Below, one piece after another: positions 35,479 to 43,065 of a DNA stretch of 64,000 bases. The position numbers were made by a program, and so were the translations under genes. Every line of letters begins with the position of its first letter. Within the stretch, counting starts at the first letter, position 1. The notes under the pieces were generated by a model. That model saw nothing but the letters and a program-made list of their open reading frames with translations, did no database searches and was not told the DNA's origin. The DNA is taken from assembly GCF_001006305.1 (NCBI RefSeq), contig NZ_LBHJ01000003.1, positions 124,001-188,000 on the forward strand, in the 5' to 3' direction. The DNA comes from Silvibacterium bohemicum (GTDB lineage: Bacteria; Acidobacteriota; Terriglobia; Terriglobales; Acidobacteriaceae).

Positions 35479-35729
35479 TTGAGTGCATCTTCCACTTCTT
35501 CCGCATCCAATTGGTCCTGGATCTTGCGAATATGCTCCAGCGTTACGACCGGGCTATCGGCCGGAGGATCGAATACATGCAGGCCATGAACGATTTTCGT
35601 TTTCACAGGCCGGTTTGCGCCCCTCCGGATCAGCTCCGAGGCGGCGCGGCCGAGGCTGATTTTGCGGCCTTCGGCGAATTGCTTCACTTGCTCTAAAACG
35701 TCGTCGTCGAGCGAAAGCGTGGTTCTCAT
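35469..35729 (-). CDS. ribbon-helix-helix antitoxin partner of the PIN toxin
   Basis: This is 86 aa from the ATG at 35727-35729; a TTG 36 bases earlier is in frame. The first 45 residues form a ribbon-helix-helix domain: the strand MRTTLSLDDDVLEQVKQFAE followed by KISLGRAASELIRRGA. The C-terminal part (VFDPPADSPVVTLEHIRKIQ) would bind and silence the PIN toxin. Such proteins repress their own operon. Confidence 0.8.
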   Translation of the reverse strand: MRTTLSLDDDVLEQVKQFAEGRKISLGRAASELIRRGANRPVKTKIVHGLHVFDPPADSPVVTLEHIRKIQDQLDAEEVEDALKCR

Positions 35730-35857
35730 CCTCTGATTGTCATCACTTCGATTAGTTGATGTCAAGAATGAGATTGCACATCATTTCCGTCTGTTGATGC
35801 GTAGTCCGGGTTTTGATGCGAATGCCTGTTTCCCGCTCCATCCACTATCCTGACGGC

Positions 35858-36409
35858 ATGGACGCCTCGACTCCAATTCTCCGCTATCGCACCGCGACGG
35901 GCGATGACATTCCCGCGCTGCAGGAGCTGATCGAGCTTTCGGTGAGGGAGCTGCAGGCCGGTGATTATTCGCAGCAGCAGATCGACGGGGCGCTCGGCAC
36001 CTATCTTGGCGTGGACTCGCAGCTGATCGCCGACGGAACCTACTTCGCCGTGGAGGCAGAAGCGGGAACGTTCGTCGCCTGCGGGGGATGGAGTCGCCGC
36101 AAGACGCTCTTCGGCGCGGATCGAAGGCCGGATCGCGATGCCTCACTGCTCGATCCTCAGGTCGATGCAGCAAAGATTCGCGCCTTCTTCGTTCATCCGG
36201 AATGGGCGCGGCAGGGAATCGGCAGCCGGATTCTGGAGTTGTGCGAAGAGGCGGCGCGCCGCGAAGGATTTACCCGCTTCGAGATGGGCGCGACGCTGAC
36301 CGGCGTCCCGCTCTATCGCCGATGGGGCTACCGGGAGGTGGAGCGCGTTGAGGCGCCCCTCGCGAACGGATTAACGCTGCCCATTGTTCGCATGACGAAA
36401 AGCGATTAG
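35858..36409 (+). CDS. GNAT-family N-acetyltransferase
   Basis: This is 183 aa from the ATG at 35858, chosen because the fold begins at RYRTATGDDIPALQELI; the frame runs 15 residues further upstream. The acetyl-CoA-binding motif A is visible as IRAFFVHPEWARQGIGSRILELCEEAA (with Gln-Gly-Ile-Gly), followed by VPLYRRWGYREVER, the typical end of the fold. It transfers an acetyl group to an amine; the substrate is unknown. It is convergent with the SET gene. Confidence 0.85.
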   Translation: MDASTPILRYRTATGDDIPALQELIELSVRELQAGDYSQQQIDGALGTYLGVDSQLIADGTYFAVEAEAGTFVACGGWSRRKTLFGADRRPDRDASLLDPQVDAAKIRAFFVHPEWARQGIGSRILELCEEAARREGFTRFEMGATLTGVPLYRRWGYREVERVEAPLANGLTLPIVRMTKSD

Positions 36410-36450
36410 GAAGTCCTGATCAAAGTCTTCGCTGTATCCTGCGAAGCGAG

Positions 36451-36960
36451 CTACTTGCCGCCAACCGCTCGTTTCTTTCCCGCCGGCTTGGCTTGTGTCT
36501 GCTTCTTTGCGGCCTTCTTCGCCTCGGCTCGCTTGGCGGCACGGGCACGCTTCTTGATCTCGTCGGGCGAGTACATCGACTTGCGGCAGTTGGCGGAGCC
36601 GCAGTTGCAGAGAGCCGCGTCGTCGTCGCCGTCGTAGAGGTTGTAGTCGTAGGTCAGCTCTTCTCCCGCGGCGATATTGCGCAGCGAGGAGATCCAGACG
36701 CGGCCTTTGAGCTCTTTCGTCTCGCAGTTCGGGTCGCAGGAGTGGTTGATGAACATGGCGAGACCGAAGCCGTCGATGACTTTGTCGCCGTTGCCCAGGC
36801 CGAAGAGGTAGGTGGTGGGGGAATCCTGATATTTTTCGTCGGCGCGCTCTTTGGAGATGTGCGGGCCGGTGTATTCGACGATGCGTGTGCGCTTGGAGAT
36901 CGGCCCGGTGGTGTAGCAGCCGGCGGCATGAATGGCGGACGAGCGAATGATCAGAGGCAT
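36451..36960 (-). CDS. SET-domain protein lysine methyltransferase with histone H1-like tail
   Basis: This is 169 aa. Nearly the whole length is a compact SET domain: an N-terminal SAIHAAGCYTTGPISKRTRIVEYTG, the cofactor and pseudoknot motif AMFINHSCDPNC, and GEELTYDYNL. It is followed by a post-SET zinc triad, CNCGSANC. The final 35 residues are Lys/Ala-rich (KKRARAAKRAEAKKAAKKQ), like a bacterial histone H1-type tail. It should transfer methyl from S-adenosylmethionine to a lysine of some protein. The tail could tether it to nucleic acid or be its own target. SET genes in free-living bacteria are uncommon but known. Confidence 0.9.
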   Translation of the reverse strand: MPLIIRSSAIHAAGCYTTGPISKRTRIVEYTGPHISKERADEKYQDSPTTYLFGLGNGDKVIDGFGLAMFINHSCDPNCETKELKGRVWISSLRNIAAGEELTYDYNLYDGDDDAALCNCGSANCRKSMYSPDEIKKRARAAKRAEAKKAAKKQTQAKPAGKKRAVGGK

Positions 36961-37030
36961 GAGACGTTTCTCGCCGAGTATACAGCCCTTTTGAGGAGTG
37001 GACGGTCTAAACTAGAAGAGAGCCTTTCGT

Positions 37031-37729
37031 ATGTCCGCTGCAAAAAATCTTCGAATGTTGGTGCTGCCACTGTTGCTGGGCACTGTGCCGGTCTTCGGAT
37101 TGCAGCAGAGCGCTCCGCCTCTGGCTCCAGCGCCACAAACCGCTCCGCCAAGGCCTCCCTATCAGACTCCTGGGCCACCGGCGAAGAAGCCGAGCACGGC
37201 TGAAGAGAATCCCTTCCCGGAAGACATCTCGCGCAAGGCTGCGGAAGGAGGCGATCCTTCTGCTCCTAACGCTCCATCGGCTCCGTCGCCGTCATCCCCC
37301 AGTTCGCCTGGCGACAAGCCTCCAGCTTCATCGGACAAGCCGGCTGCGCCCGGCGACGATGCCTCCTCCAGCCGCAGCAAGTTCCAGGGGCTGGGCGATG
37401 TCGCCGATGGCGATCGCACCTCGGACGGAGCGGGCGGATATGTGCTCAATCCCAAGCTCGCGGCTGATGACGTGAAGATTGGCGGGTTCTATCTCGACCG
37501 CCGCGATTACAAGGGAGCCTACGTGCGTTACAAAGAGGCGACCCTGGTAAATCCCGAAAGCGCAGACGCGGTTTTCGGATTGGCCGAGGCGGCTCGCGGC
37601 CTGGATCACAAGGACGAAGCGATCCAGAACTACCGCATTTATCTCGACGCCTTTCCCGACGCCAAGAAGGCAAAGGAAGCCCGGAAGGCCTTGGCTTCTC
37701 TGGGTGCGCCTGCCGACGCCGCGAAGTAG
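37031..37729 (+). CDS. exported tetratricopeptide-repeat protein with Pro/Ser-rich linker
   Basis: This is 232 aa. Residues 1-24 look like a signal peptide (RMLVLPLLLGTVPVFG). Residues 25-120 are a low-complexity Pro/Ala/Ser region. The last 80 residues hold about two TPR-like helical pairs: KIGGFYLDRRDYKGAYVRYKEA and ADAVFGLAEAARGLDHKDEAIQNYRIYLDAFP, ending KKAKEARKALASL. Such proteins serve as periplasmic scaffolds. It is divergent from the SET gene across 70 bases. Confidence 0.8.
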   Translation: MSAAKNLRMLVLPLLLGTVPVFGLQQSAPPLAPAPQTAPPRPPYQTPGPPAKKPSTAEENPFPEDISRKAAEGGDPSAPNAPSAPSPSSPSSPGDKPPASSDKPAAPGDDASSSRSKFQGLGDVADGDRTSDGAGGYVLNPKLAADDVKIGGFYLDRRDYKGAYVRYKEATLVNPESADAVFGLAEAARGLDHKDEAIQNYRIYLDAFPDAKKAKEARKALASLGAPADAAK

Positions 37730-37809
37730 GTCGTAGCAGGTAAGTCACTGCTGCCTCCATGCGGCGATCACACGCAAAACATCGACGACGCTTCGATGGT
37801 CCGAGTAGA

Positions 37810-38385
37810 GTGTCTGCTGTGAACCCGGGATTTCAGAAGCTGTCCGATGCCTACGCCCGGAAACTCGCCGGCAAAAGCTGCGCAGAATGCGGAGCCCATC
37901 CCGGCGGCGATCCTGCCTTGTGGTCTGCGCAGGATGTCGTTGAGCATCTGACGCTGACCTATCAGAGCAGCATCGCGCATGTCGAGAAATACAGCCAGCG
38001 GGGATTGCCGACGACCAGGAAGGCGCGCTGGAGGGAGACGGCGGCGAGGCTTCTGGTCATAGATTTAGGCTACTTTCCTCGCGGCACCGCTTCACCGGAA
38101 TTCGTCTGTCCCGGCCGCCGCGGCCTGGCTCCAATGGATGGCGACGCGCTCGGGAAACTTCTGCGTAACGAGCTGGCTCGTCTCGATGCCGCCCTGATTC
38201 AATGCGAGGAACTCTTCGGAAAAGGACGCATCGCCTCCCACTTCCGCTTCGGTCCGCTGACCACCGTTCAATGGAGTACCTTCCACATCGTGCACGGCCG
38301 CCATCATCTGGCGCAGATCTTCCGGGCTGAAAAGAAGATGCAGGTTGATCTTCAGGTTAAGGGAAGAACTTCAAGTACCAGTTGA
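37810..38385 (+). CDS. DinB-like / DUF1569 family protein
   Basis: This is about 191 aa from the GTG at 37810; an ATG 51 bases earlier and a GTG 9 bases later are also possible. It has the four-helix DinB/DUF1569 pattern: WSAQDVVEHLTLTYQSSIAHVEKY early (first His) and LTTVQWSTFHIVHGRHHLAQI late (the H..HH metal set). Members are metal-binding proteins, some of them thiol-dependent transferases. The substrate is not known. Its last 29 bases overlap the convergent prepilin peptidase gene. Confidence 0.78.
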   Translation: MSAVNPGFQKLSDAYARKLAGKSCAECGAHPGGDPALWSAQDVVEHLTLTYQSSIAHVEKYSQRGLPTTRKARWRETAARLLVIDLGYFPRGTASPEFVCPGRRGLAPMDGDALGKLLRNELARLDAALIQCEELFGKGRIASHFRFGPLTTVQWSTFHIVHGRHHLAQIFRAEKKMQVDLQVKGRTSSTS

Positions 38386-39253
38386 TGGTTTGCGGCCCGG
38401 CAAAGATGGCATAAATGGCGGCGACGCCGAGGAATGCTCCAAGCGGAACGCGTATGTTGCCGGCGGTTCCGCGACCGCGCCGCATGCGAACGATCCCGTA
38501 AAAAGCTCCCAGGATCACCGCCAGAAACAAGATGAGCAGCGCATCCGCAGCTCCCAACCAGGCTGCGAGCATGGCGAAGAACTTGGCGTCGCCGAGCCCC
38601 ATGCCTTCGCGTCTGCGTACCAGCCAGTAGACCGTTCGAATAAGCAGGATCAACCCGGCCGCCGCCGCCGCCCACAGCAGGGACATCCCCGCCGCATGCA
38701 GACGGTCGGGCCAGCCGTTGACTGTTCCTGCCGCCTCCCACAGGATGCCGAGAAAAATGCCGGGGAGGGTAAACGCGTCGGGGAGCAGCATGGTCTCCGC
38801 ATCCATAACGGCGAGTCCCAGGACGAGAAAGCAGAGGATGGCCATCGCTACCGCCGCGGGGGTCGCTCCGAAGGCGAAAAAACACAGCAACCAGAGGAGC
38901 GCAGTCGCCAGTTCCACCGCCGGATAGCGCCAGGAGATTGTGTCTCCACAGCTGCGGCAGCGCCCGCGCAGGAGCGCGTAGCTAAGCAGGGGAATGTTGT
39001 CGCGAGGCTGGATGGAGCGTCCGCAACGCGGACAATGAGAGGGCGGATGAACGATGGACTCATGCCGGGGCAGCCGTGCGATGCAGACATTGAGAAAGCT
39101 GCCGAAGGCCAGACCCAGCAGCGCGACGAAGATTCCGATGAGCAGATTGAGGACCAGCACCGGCGGTAGTATACGCGGCGGCCGGGTCCGGGGATGCGAT
39201 TCGGGAATTGCCGTGCTGGAATTGCCGTGCTGCCGATTCCAGGCTTGGATCAT
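38357..39253 (-). CDS. pilD: prepilin peptidase / N-methyltransferase (type IV leader peptidase, A24)
   Basis: This is 298 aa. Motifs in order are GSFLNVCIARLP after TM1; the zinc finger CPRC...CRSC (residues about 75-104); the first catalytic Asp in AVMDAETMLLPD; and the second in GMGLGDAKFFAMLAAWLG (GxGD). About eight TM helices follow. It removes the leader from type IV pilins and pseudopilins and methylates the new N-terminus. The first 31 residues are poorly conserved; a GTG start near VLVLNLLIG is an alternative. No pilus genes are adjacent. It is divergent from mazG across 27 bases. Confidence 0.92.
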   Translation of the reverse strand: MIQAWNRQHGNSSTAIPESHPRTRPPRILPPVLVLNLLIGIFVALLGLAFGSFLNVCIARLPRHESIVHPPSHCPRCGRSIQPRDNIPLLSYALLRGRCRSCGDTISWRYPAVELATALLWLLCFFAFGATPAAVAMAILCFLVLGLAVMDAETMLLPDAFTLPGIFLGILWEAAGTVNGWPDRLHAAGMSLLWAAAAAGLILLIRTVYWLVRRREGMGLGDAKFFAMLAAWLGAADALLILFLAVILGAFYGIVRMRRGRGTAGNIRVPLGAFLGVAAIYAIFAGPQTINWYLKFFP

Positions 39254-39280
39254 CCGCAGAGGTCGGTTAGACTAAAGGCA

Positions 39281-40189
39281 ATGGGGCCGAGCGAGAAATC
39301 CATTCAAGATAGCTCTGGCCTTGGCGATCCTGTCCCCCACAATTTCAGTCGAGTCGATCCGGGTCCCGGTTTTGCCGAGGCGGTAAGCATCATGGAGCGG
39401 CTGCGCGCGCCGGGCGGCTGCCCCTGGGACCGCGAACAGGACTTCGATTCCATCCGAAAATTTACGCTCGAAGAGACCTATGAGGTCTTCGACGCCATCG
39501 AGCGCCGCGATTGGCCCGCACTGCAGGACGAGCTGGGCGATCTGTTGCTGCAGGTGCTCTTTTACGCGCAGATGGCTTCAGAGGCCGGGTATTTTTCCGT
39601 CGATGACGTGACGCGGGGCCTGAGCCGCAAGCTGGTCCGTCGTCATCCCCACGTTTTTGGGGAAGAGGCCGCCGCGGCGGCAGGGAATTCTGCGACAGGT
39701 CTCAGCGTAGACGGCATCGATTCGAAGCAGGTCCTGCGCAACTGGGACGAGATCAAGAAGCTGGAGAAATCCCAGGCGCCGCCATCTGAGGAAGGCCGGC
39801 TGGAGAGTGTTTCGCGCTCCATGCCCGCTCTCAGCGAAGCCGCGAAGCTGGGGTCGAAGGCTGCCAAGGCCGGCTTCGACTGGCCGGATGTCGCAGGCCT
39901 GTTCGACAAGCTGCGGGAAGAGACAGCCGAGCTCGAAGCCGAGGTTCCCGAGGGGCAACCGAATTCGTCTCAAGCGAAGGAAGAGCTTGGAGATCTGCTA
40001 TTTACGGCTGTAAACCTGGCGCGCCACTTGAAGATCGATCCGGAGCTGGCGCTGCGCGATGCGAACGCGAAATTCCGTTCCCGTTTCCGCACTATGGAGA
40101 CGGAGAGTCCCAGGTTGCTGGAAGAACTTTCTGCCGATGAATTAGAAGCCCTGTGGGCGAGTGCCAAGCAAAGAGAGCGCCACTCGTGA
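39281..40189 (+). CDS. mazG: nucleoside triphosphate pyrophosphohydrolase
   Basis: This is 302 aa from the ATG at 39281, with AAAGG just ahead. Two MazG repeats are seen, each with the EExxE...ExxD metal motif: LEETYEVFDAIE with DELGDLLLQVLFYA, and LREETAELEAE with KEELGDLLFTAVNLARH. The GGCPWDREQ segment at about residue 45 is typical. It hydrolyses non-canonical or surplus NTPs to NMP and PPi. Its stop overlaps the next start (GTGA at 40186), so the three genes from here to 42167 form a coupled operon. Confidence 0.93.
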   Translation: MGPSEKSIQDSSGLGDPVPHNFSRVDPGPGFAEAVSIMERLRAPGGCPWDREQDFDSIRKFTLEETYEVFDAIERRDWPALQDELGDLLLQVLFYAQMASEAGYFSVDDVTRGLSRKLVRRHPHVFGEEAAAAAGNSATGLSVDGIDSKQVLRNWDEIKKLEKSQAPPSEEGRLESVSRSMPALSEAAKLGSKAAKAGFDWPDVAGLFDKLREETAELEAEVPEGQPNSSQAKEELGDLLFTAVNLARHLKIDPELALRDANAKFRSRFRTMETESPRLLEELSADELEALWASAKQRERHS

Positions 40190-41049
40190 TTGCTGAAAGT
40201 CCGTTGACTGCAGAAGAAACGTTCCAGACCCGGGACGGCCGCACCATTCAGATTCGCACCTGCGAAAGCTTTGAAGAGCTAGACGCCTGCGTCCAGTTAC
40301 AGGTAGAAACCTGGGGCTACGCCGATGGCGATGTGATCCCGCGCCGGGCCTTTATTGTTGCTCGAAGGATAGGCGGCCAAGTCATTGGTGCATTTAATGT
40401 TAGCGCATCCGAAAAGAGCGATCCGGAGAATGGAAGCCTTATAGGCTTCGCCATGGCCCTGCCCGGGATTCGCAGCCGGGAAAATGCCTCTCCAATGCCT
40501 TATCTGCACTCGCACATGCTGGCGGTGCGGGCGGCCTATCGCAATGATGGAGTGGGCCGCCGGCTCAAGCTTTTCCAACGGATTGAGGCGCTTCGTCGGG
40601 GAATCGAGTTGATGGAGTGGACCTTCGATCCTCTGGAGATCAAGAATTCTTTCCTCAATATCCACAGGCTGGGCGCGATAGTTCGCAGTTATACACCAAA
40701 CTTTTATGGTGTATCCTCTTCTCGTCTGCAGGGCGGACTGCCTACGGATCGCCTGCACGCTGAGTGGCACCTGCGATCCGCGCGCGTGGAAGCGTCGCTT
40801 ACCGGGAAATCATCGCAACCTGGCACTATCGAAGAAACCATTCTGATTCCTCACCAGATCGGCGAATGGAAGTCTTCGCAAGAACATATAGGCCGCGCTC
40901 TCGCGGTACAGAGGGAAAACCGCCAGCGTTTCGAGTCTGCGTTTTCACGCGGACTGACCGTCATCGGTTTTCGCAAGGATGTGGAAGGCAACGGCATCTT
41001 TGAACTAGCACCTTTTGAAGACCAACCTTTTGAGACCAGAGGTTTATGA
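40186..41049 (+). CDS. GNAT-superfamily acyltransferase (COG3375-like) coupled to menC/NSAR
   Basis: This is 287 aa from a GTG overlapping the mazG stop. It has a GNAT core: FEELDACVQLQVETWGY with IPRRAFIVARRIGGQVIGAFN, then the acyl-CoA motif SHMLAVRAAYRNDGVGRRLKLFQR and WTFDPLEIKNSFLNIHRLGA. This larger GNAT type often stands beside an OSBS/NSAR-family enolase, where it is thought to acylate amino acids. Its own stop overlaps the start of the next gene (ATGA), so the pair is translated together. Confidence 0.83.
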   Translation: MIAESPLTAEETFQTRDGRTIQIRTCESFEELDACVQLQVETWGYADGDVIPRRAFIVARRIGGQVIGAFNVSASEKSDPENGSLIGFAMALPGIRSRENASPMPYLHSHMLAVRAAYRNDGVGRRLKLFQRIEALRRGIELMEWTFDPLEIKNSFLNIHRLGAIVRSYTPNFYGVSSSRLQGGLPTDRLHAEWHLRSARVEASLTGKSSQPGTIEETILIPHQIGEWKSSQEHIGRALAVQRENRQRFESAFSRGLTVIGFRKDVEGNGIFELAPFEDQPFETRGL

Positions 41050-42167
41050 GAATTGACGCGATCTTTCTTCGGGAACTCCACATTCCGCTTGTCCAGCCCT
41101 TCGAAACCAGCTTTGGAGTAACCACCGATCGCCGGGTCCTGCTTGTCGAATTGAAGGCCGAGGGCTTTACCGGCTGGGGCGAGTGTGTGGCCGGCGAGCA
41201 TCCTTATTTCTCCGATGAGACAGTCGATACCGCCTGGCACGTAATTATCAACGACCTCGCGCCGGTACTGGCCTCTGCCGAACCTGAGCATGCCGGGAAG
41301 ATTCCGCTCCTGTTCAAGCAGGTTCGCGGCCACCGCATGGCCAAGGCCGCGCTCGAGAACTCGGTATGGGATCTCGAAGCGCAGATGCGCGGCATCTCTC
41401 TGGCCGATCTCTTGGGCGGAGTCAGAGAGACGATTCCCTGCGGCGTCTCGATCGGTATCCAGCCTACTTTGGAGAGACAGCTTGCGGAGGTCGAGAAAGA
41501 GCTTGCGGCGGGTTACCAGCGGATCAAGCTGAAGTGCAAGCCAGGCTGGGATACGAAAATTTTTGAGGCGGTGCGCAATCGCTGGCCGGATATCATGCTG
41601 AGCTGCGATGCCAATTCCGCCTACCGCCTGAAGGATGCGGACGACATCCGCAGCTGGGACGCCTTCCATCTGCTCATGATCGAGCAGCCGCTCTGGTACG
41701 ACGATTTCTATTACCACTCCATGCTGCAAAAGCAGCTGGCGACGCCTATCTGCCTGGACGAATCGATCCGCAACCGCCGCGACGCGCTGGCAGCCATCGA
41801 GATGGACTCCTGCCGCATCATCAACATCAAGAACGGCCGCGTGGGTGGATTCAGCGAGGCCATCGCAGTCCACAATGCGGCGCACGAGCGCGGCATCCCG
41901 GTGTGGTGCGGCGGCATGCTTGAGACCGGCATCGGACGGTCGCATAACATCGCGCTTTCGTCGCTCGAAAACTTCAGCCTGCCCGGCGATGTCTCCGCCT
42001 CAAAGCGCTATTGGAAAGAAGACATCATCGAGCCCGCGGTTGAGGTCTCGAATCGTGGCGAGATCGCGGTGCCCACCACGCCGGGTCGCGGCTTCGAAGT
42101 CCGCGAAGACCTCATCGAGAAGCTTACGGTGCGCAAGGAAGAGATCAGGGCCTTGGCGCTAGCCTAG
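41046..42167 (+). CDS. menC: o-succinylbenzoate synthase / N-succinylamino-acid racemase family enzyme
   Basis: This is 373 aa, enolase superfamily, muconate-lactonising subgroup. It opens RIDAIFLRELHIPLVQPFETSFG as in OSBS. The catalytic Lys pair is IKLKCKPG, the three metal ligands are in SCDANSAY, IEQPL and CLDESI, and the second catalytic Lys lies in IINIKNGRVGG. The family carries two activities: menaquinone synthesis (OSBS) and N-succinylamino-acid racemase. No other men gene is adjacent, and the coupled upstream GNAT acyltransferase resembles the Geobacillus arrangement for D-amino-acid conversion. A racemase role, or both, is therefore possible; the symbol reflects the family. Confidence 0.85.
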   Translation: MRIDAIFLRELHIPLVQPFETSFGVTTDRRVLLVELKAEGFTGWGECVAGEHPYFSDETVDTAWHVIINDLAPVLASAEPEHAGKIPLLFKQVRGHRMAKAALENSVWDLEAQMRGISLADLLGGVRETIPCGVSIGIQPTLERQLAEVEKELAAGYQRIKLKCKPGWDTKIFEAVRNRWPDIMLSCDANSAYRLKDADDIRSWDAFHLLMIEQPLWYDDFYYHSMLQKQLATPICLDESIRNRRDALAAIEMDSCRIINIKNGRVGGFSEAIAVHNAAHERGIPVWCGGMLETGIGRSHNIALSSLENFSLPGDVSASKRYWKEDIIEPAVEVSNRGEIAVPTTPGRGFEVREDLIEKLTVRKEEIRALALA

Positions 42168-42169
42168 GC

Positions 42170-42613
42170 CTAGATTCTCTCCATCTTCTGTTTGCCAATA
42201 AATCCAAGATGCGTGTGCCCGAAGCCGGAGCTGTACTTCAGGCCAAAGCCAAGTGCGCGGTCGAGGCCGATGTGCGCGATCCAGATCAGTGCGTAGGGCA
42301 ACACGTCCGGGTGATGGACCAGCAATGCGAGCGGCACCAGCAGAAGCGGCAGAATATAGCTGTGCACAGCGTTGTAGGCGGCTGCTCCTACACGCGGACC
42401 CGCCAGGTATCCCAACATCGAAAGATCGGGCGCGAGGAAGAGAATCGCGAAGAGGATCCACGACGCGTGCTGATGGCCATACAAAAAGATGGCGAGCATG
42501 AAGGCGGAGAAGCCTTCGAGGCGCAGCAAGACTTGTACATATCCTGTGGCCGCTCCTGCAATGGGCTGTGTCATGGGATGGCCAGCGTCAGTCTTCGTGT
42601 CAATTGCAGTCAT
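42170..42613 (-). CDS. DUF4260 family membrane protein
   Basis: This is 147 aa with four TM helices: GFSAFMLAIFLYGHQH, SWILFAILFLAPDLSMLGYL, HSYILPLLLVPLALLVHH and YALIWIAHIGLDRALGFGLKY. The ending LKYSSGFGHTHLGFIGK is a DUF4260 hallmark. Function is unknown. It may start at residue 14 (MTQPIAGAATGY). It converges on menC with only two bases between. Confidence 0.85.
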   Translation of the reverse strand: MTAIDTKTDAGHPMTQPIAGAATGYVQVLLRLEGFSAFMLAIFLYGHQHASWILFAILFLAPDLSMLGYLAGPRVGAAAYNAVHSYILPLLLVPLALLVHHPDVLPYALIWIAHIGLDRALGFGLKYSSGFGHTHLGFIGKQKMERI

Positions 42614-42794
42614 GCATCACAGCGTACACGTTAGGTGCCGCTGCGGAATTGGGAACCGTGGAGTATCCGATCGAATACTGGAAATGTCGCAGCTCGAACA
42701 TTTCAAAGGGAGCAGACATTGACCGCAACGCCATCTCCTTTTAAACTCACAAGAGTGCGTCGGACAGATTAGCGATGCGCGCTACCGCAAGCAT

Positions 42795-42868
42795 TGCCCC
42801 CTCGTTCAATGGTAGGACATCTGCCTCTGGAGCAGAGTATCGGGGTTCGAATCCCTGGGGGGCAACCA
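42795..42868 (+). tRNA. tRNA-Gln (anticodon CTG)
   Basis: All parts of the cloverleaf are seen. The acceptor TGCCCCC (42795-42801) pairs with GGGGGCA; the D arm has GTTCAATGGTAGGAC; the anticodon arm TCTGC-CTCTGGA-GCAGA carries anticodon CTG; the T arm is CGGGG-TTCGAAT-CCCTG. Discriminator A is followed by an encoded CCA (42866-42868). U1 at the 5' end fits glutamine tRNAs. Its 3' half is the likely attachment site for the integrase gene that follows about 200 bases downstream. Confidence 0.93.
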
Positions 42869-43065
42869 ATGCACTATTTCCCGGCACTTCCCAGCACCTC
42901 CTCGCACTCAGCCGCTTGTTTATTTTCAGCAAGTTAGCTGATTTTGCGTCCCAGGAGGTCCATTGCAGTTCCACCCGAGCCAAGTGTTTGTGTGGGTACG
43001 GATGTGGGTATAGCTTCCCAAAAATGTGGGTATCGAGAATACCCAGCGATTTGGAGGGAAGTTTT

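Noticed and set aside
42869-43065. Integrase starting inside the tRNA region (frame open from 42775)
   Set aside because: The segment before the ATG at 43066 is not family-like and passes through the tRNA gene; GGAGGG supports the internal ATG.
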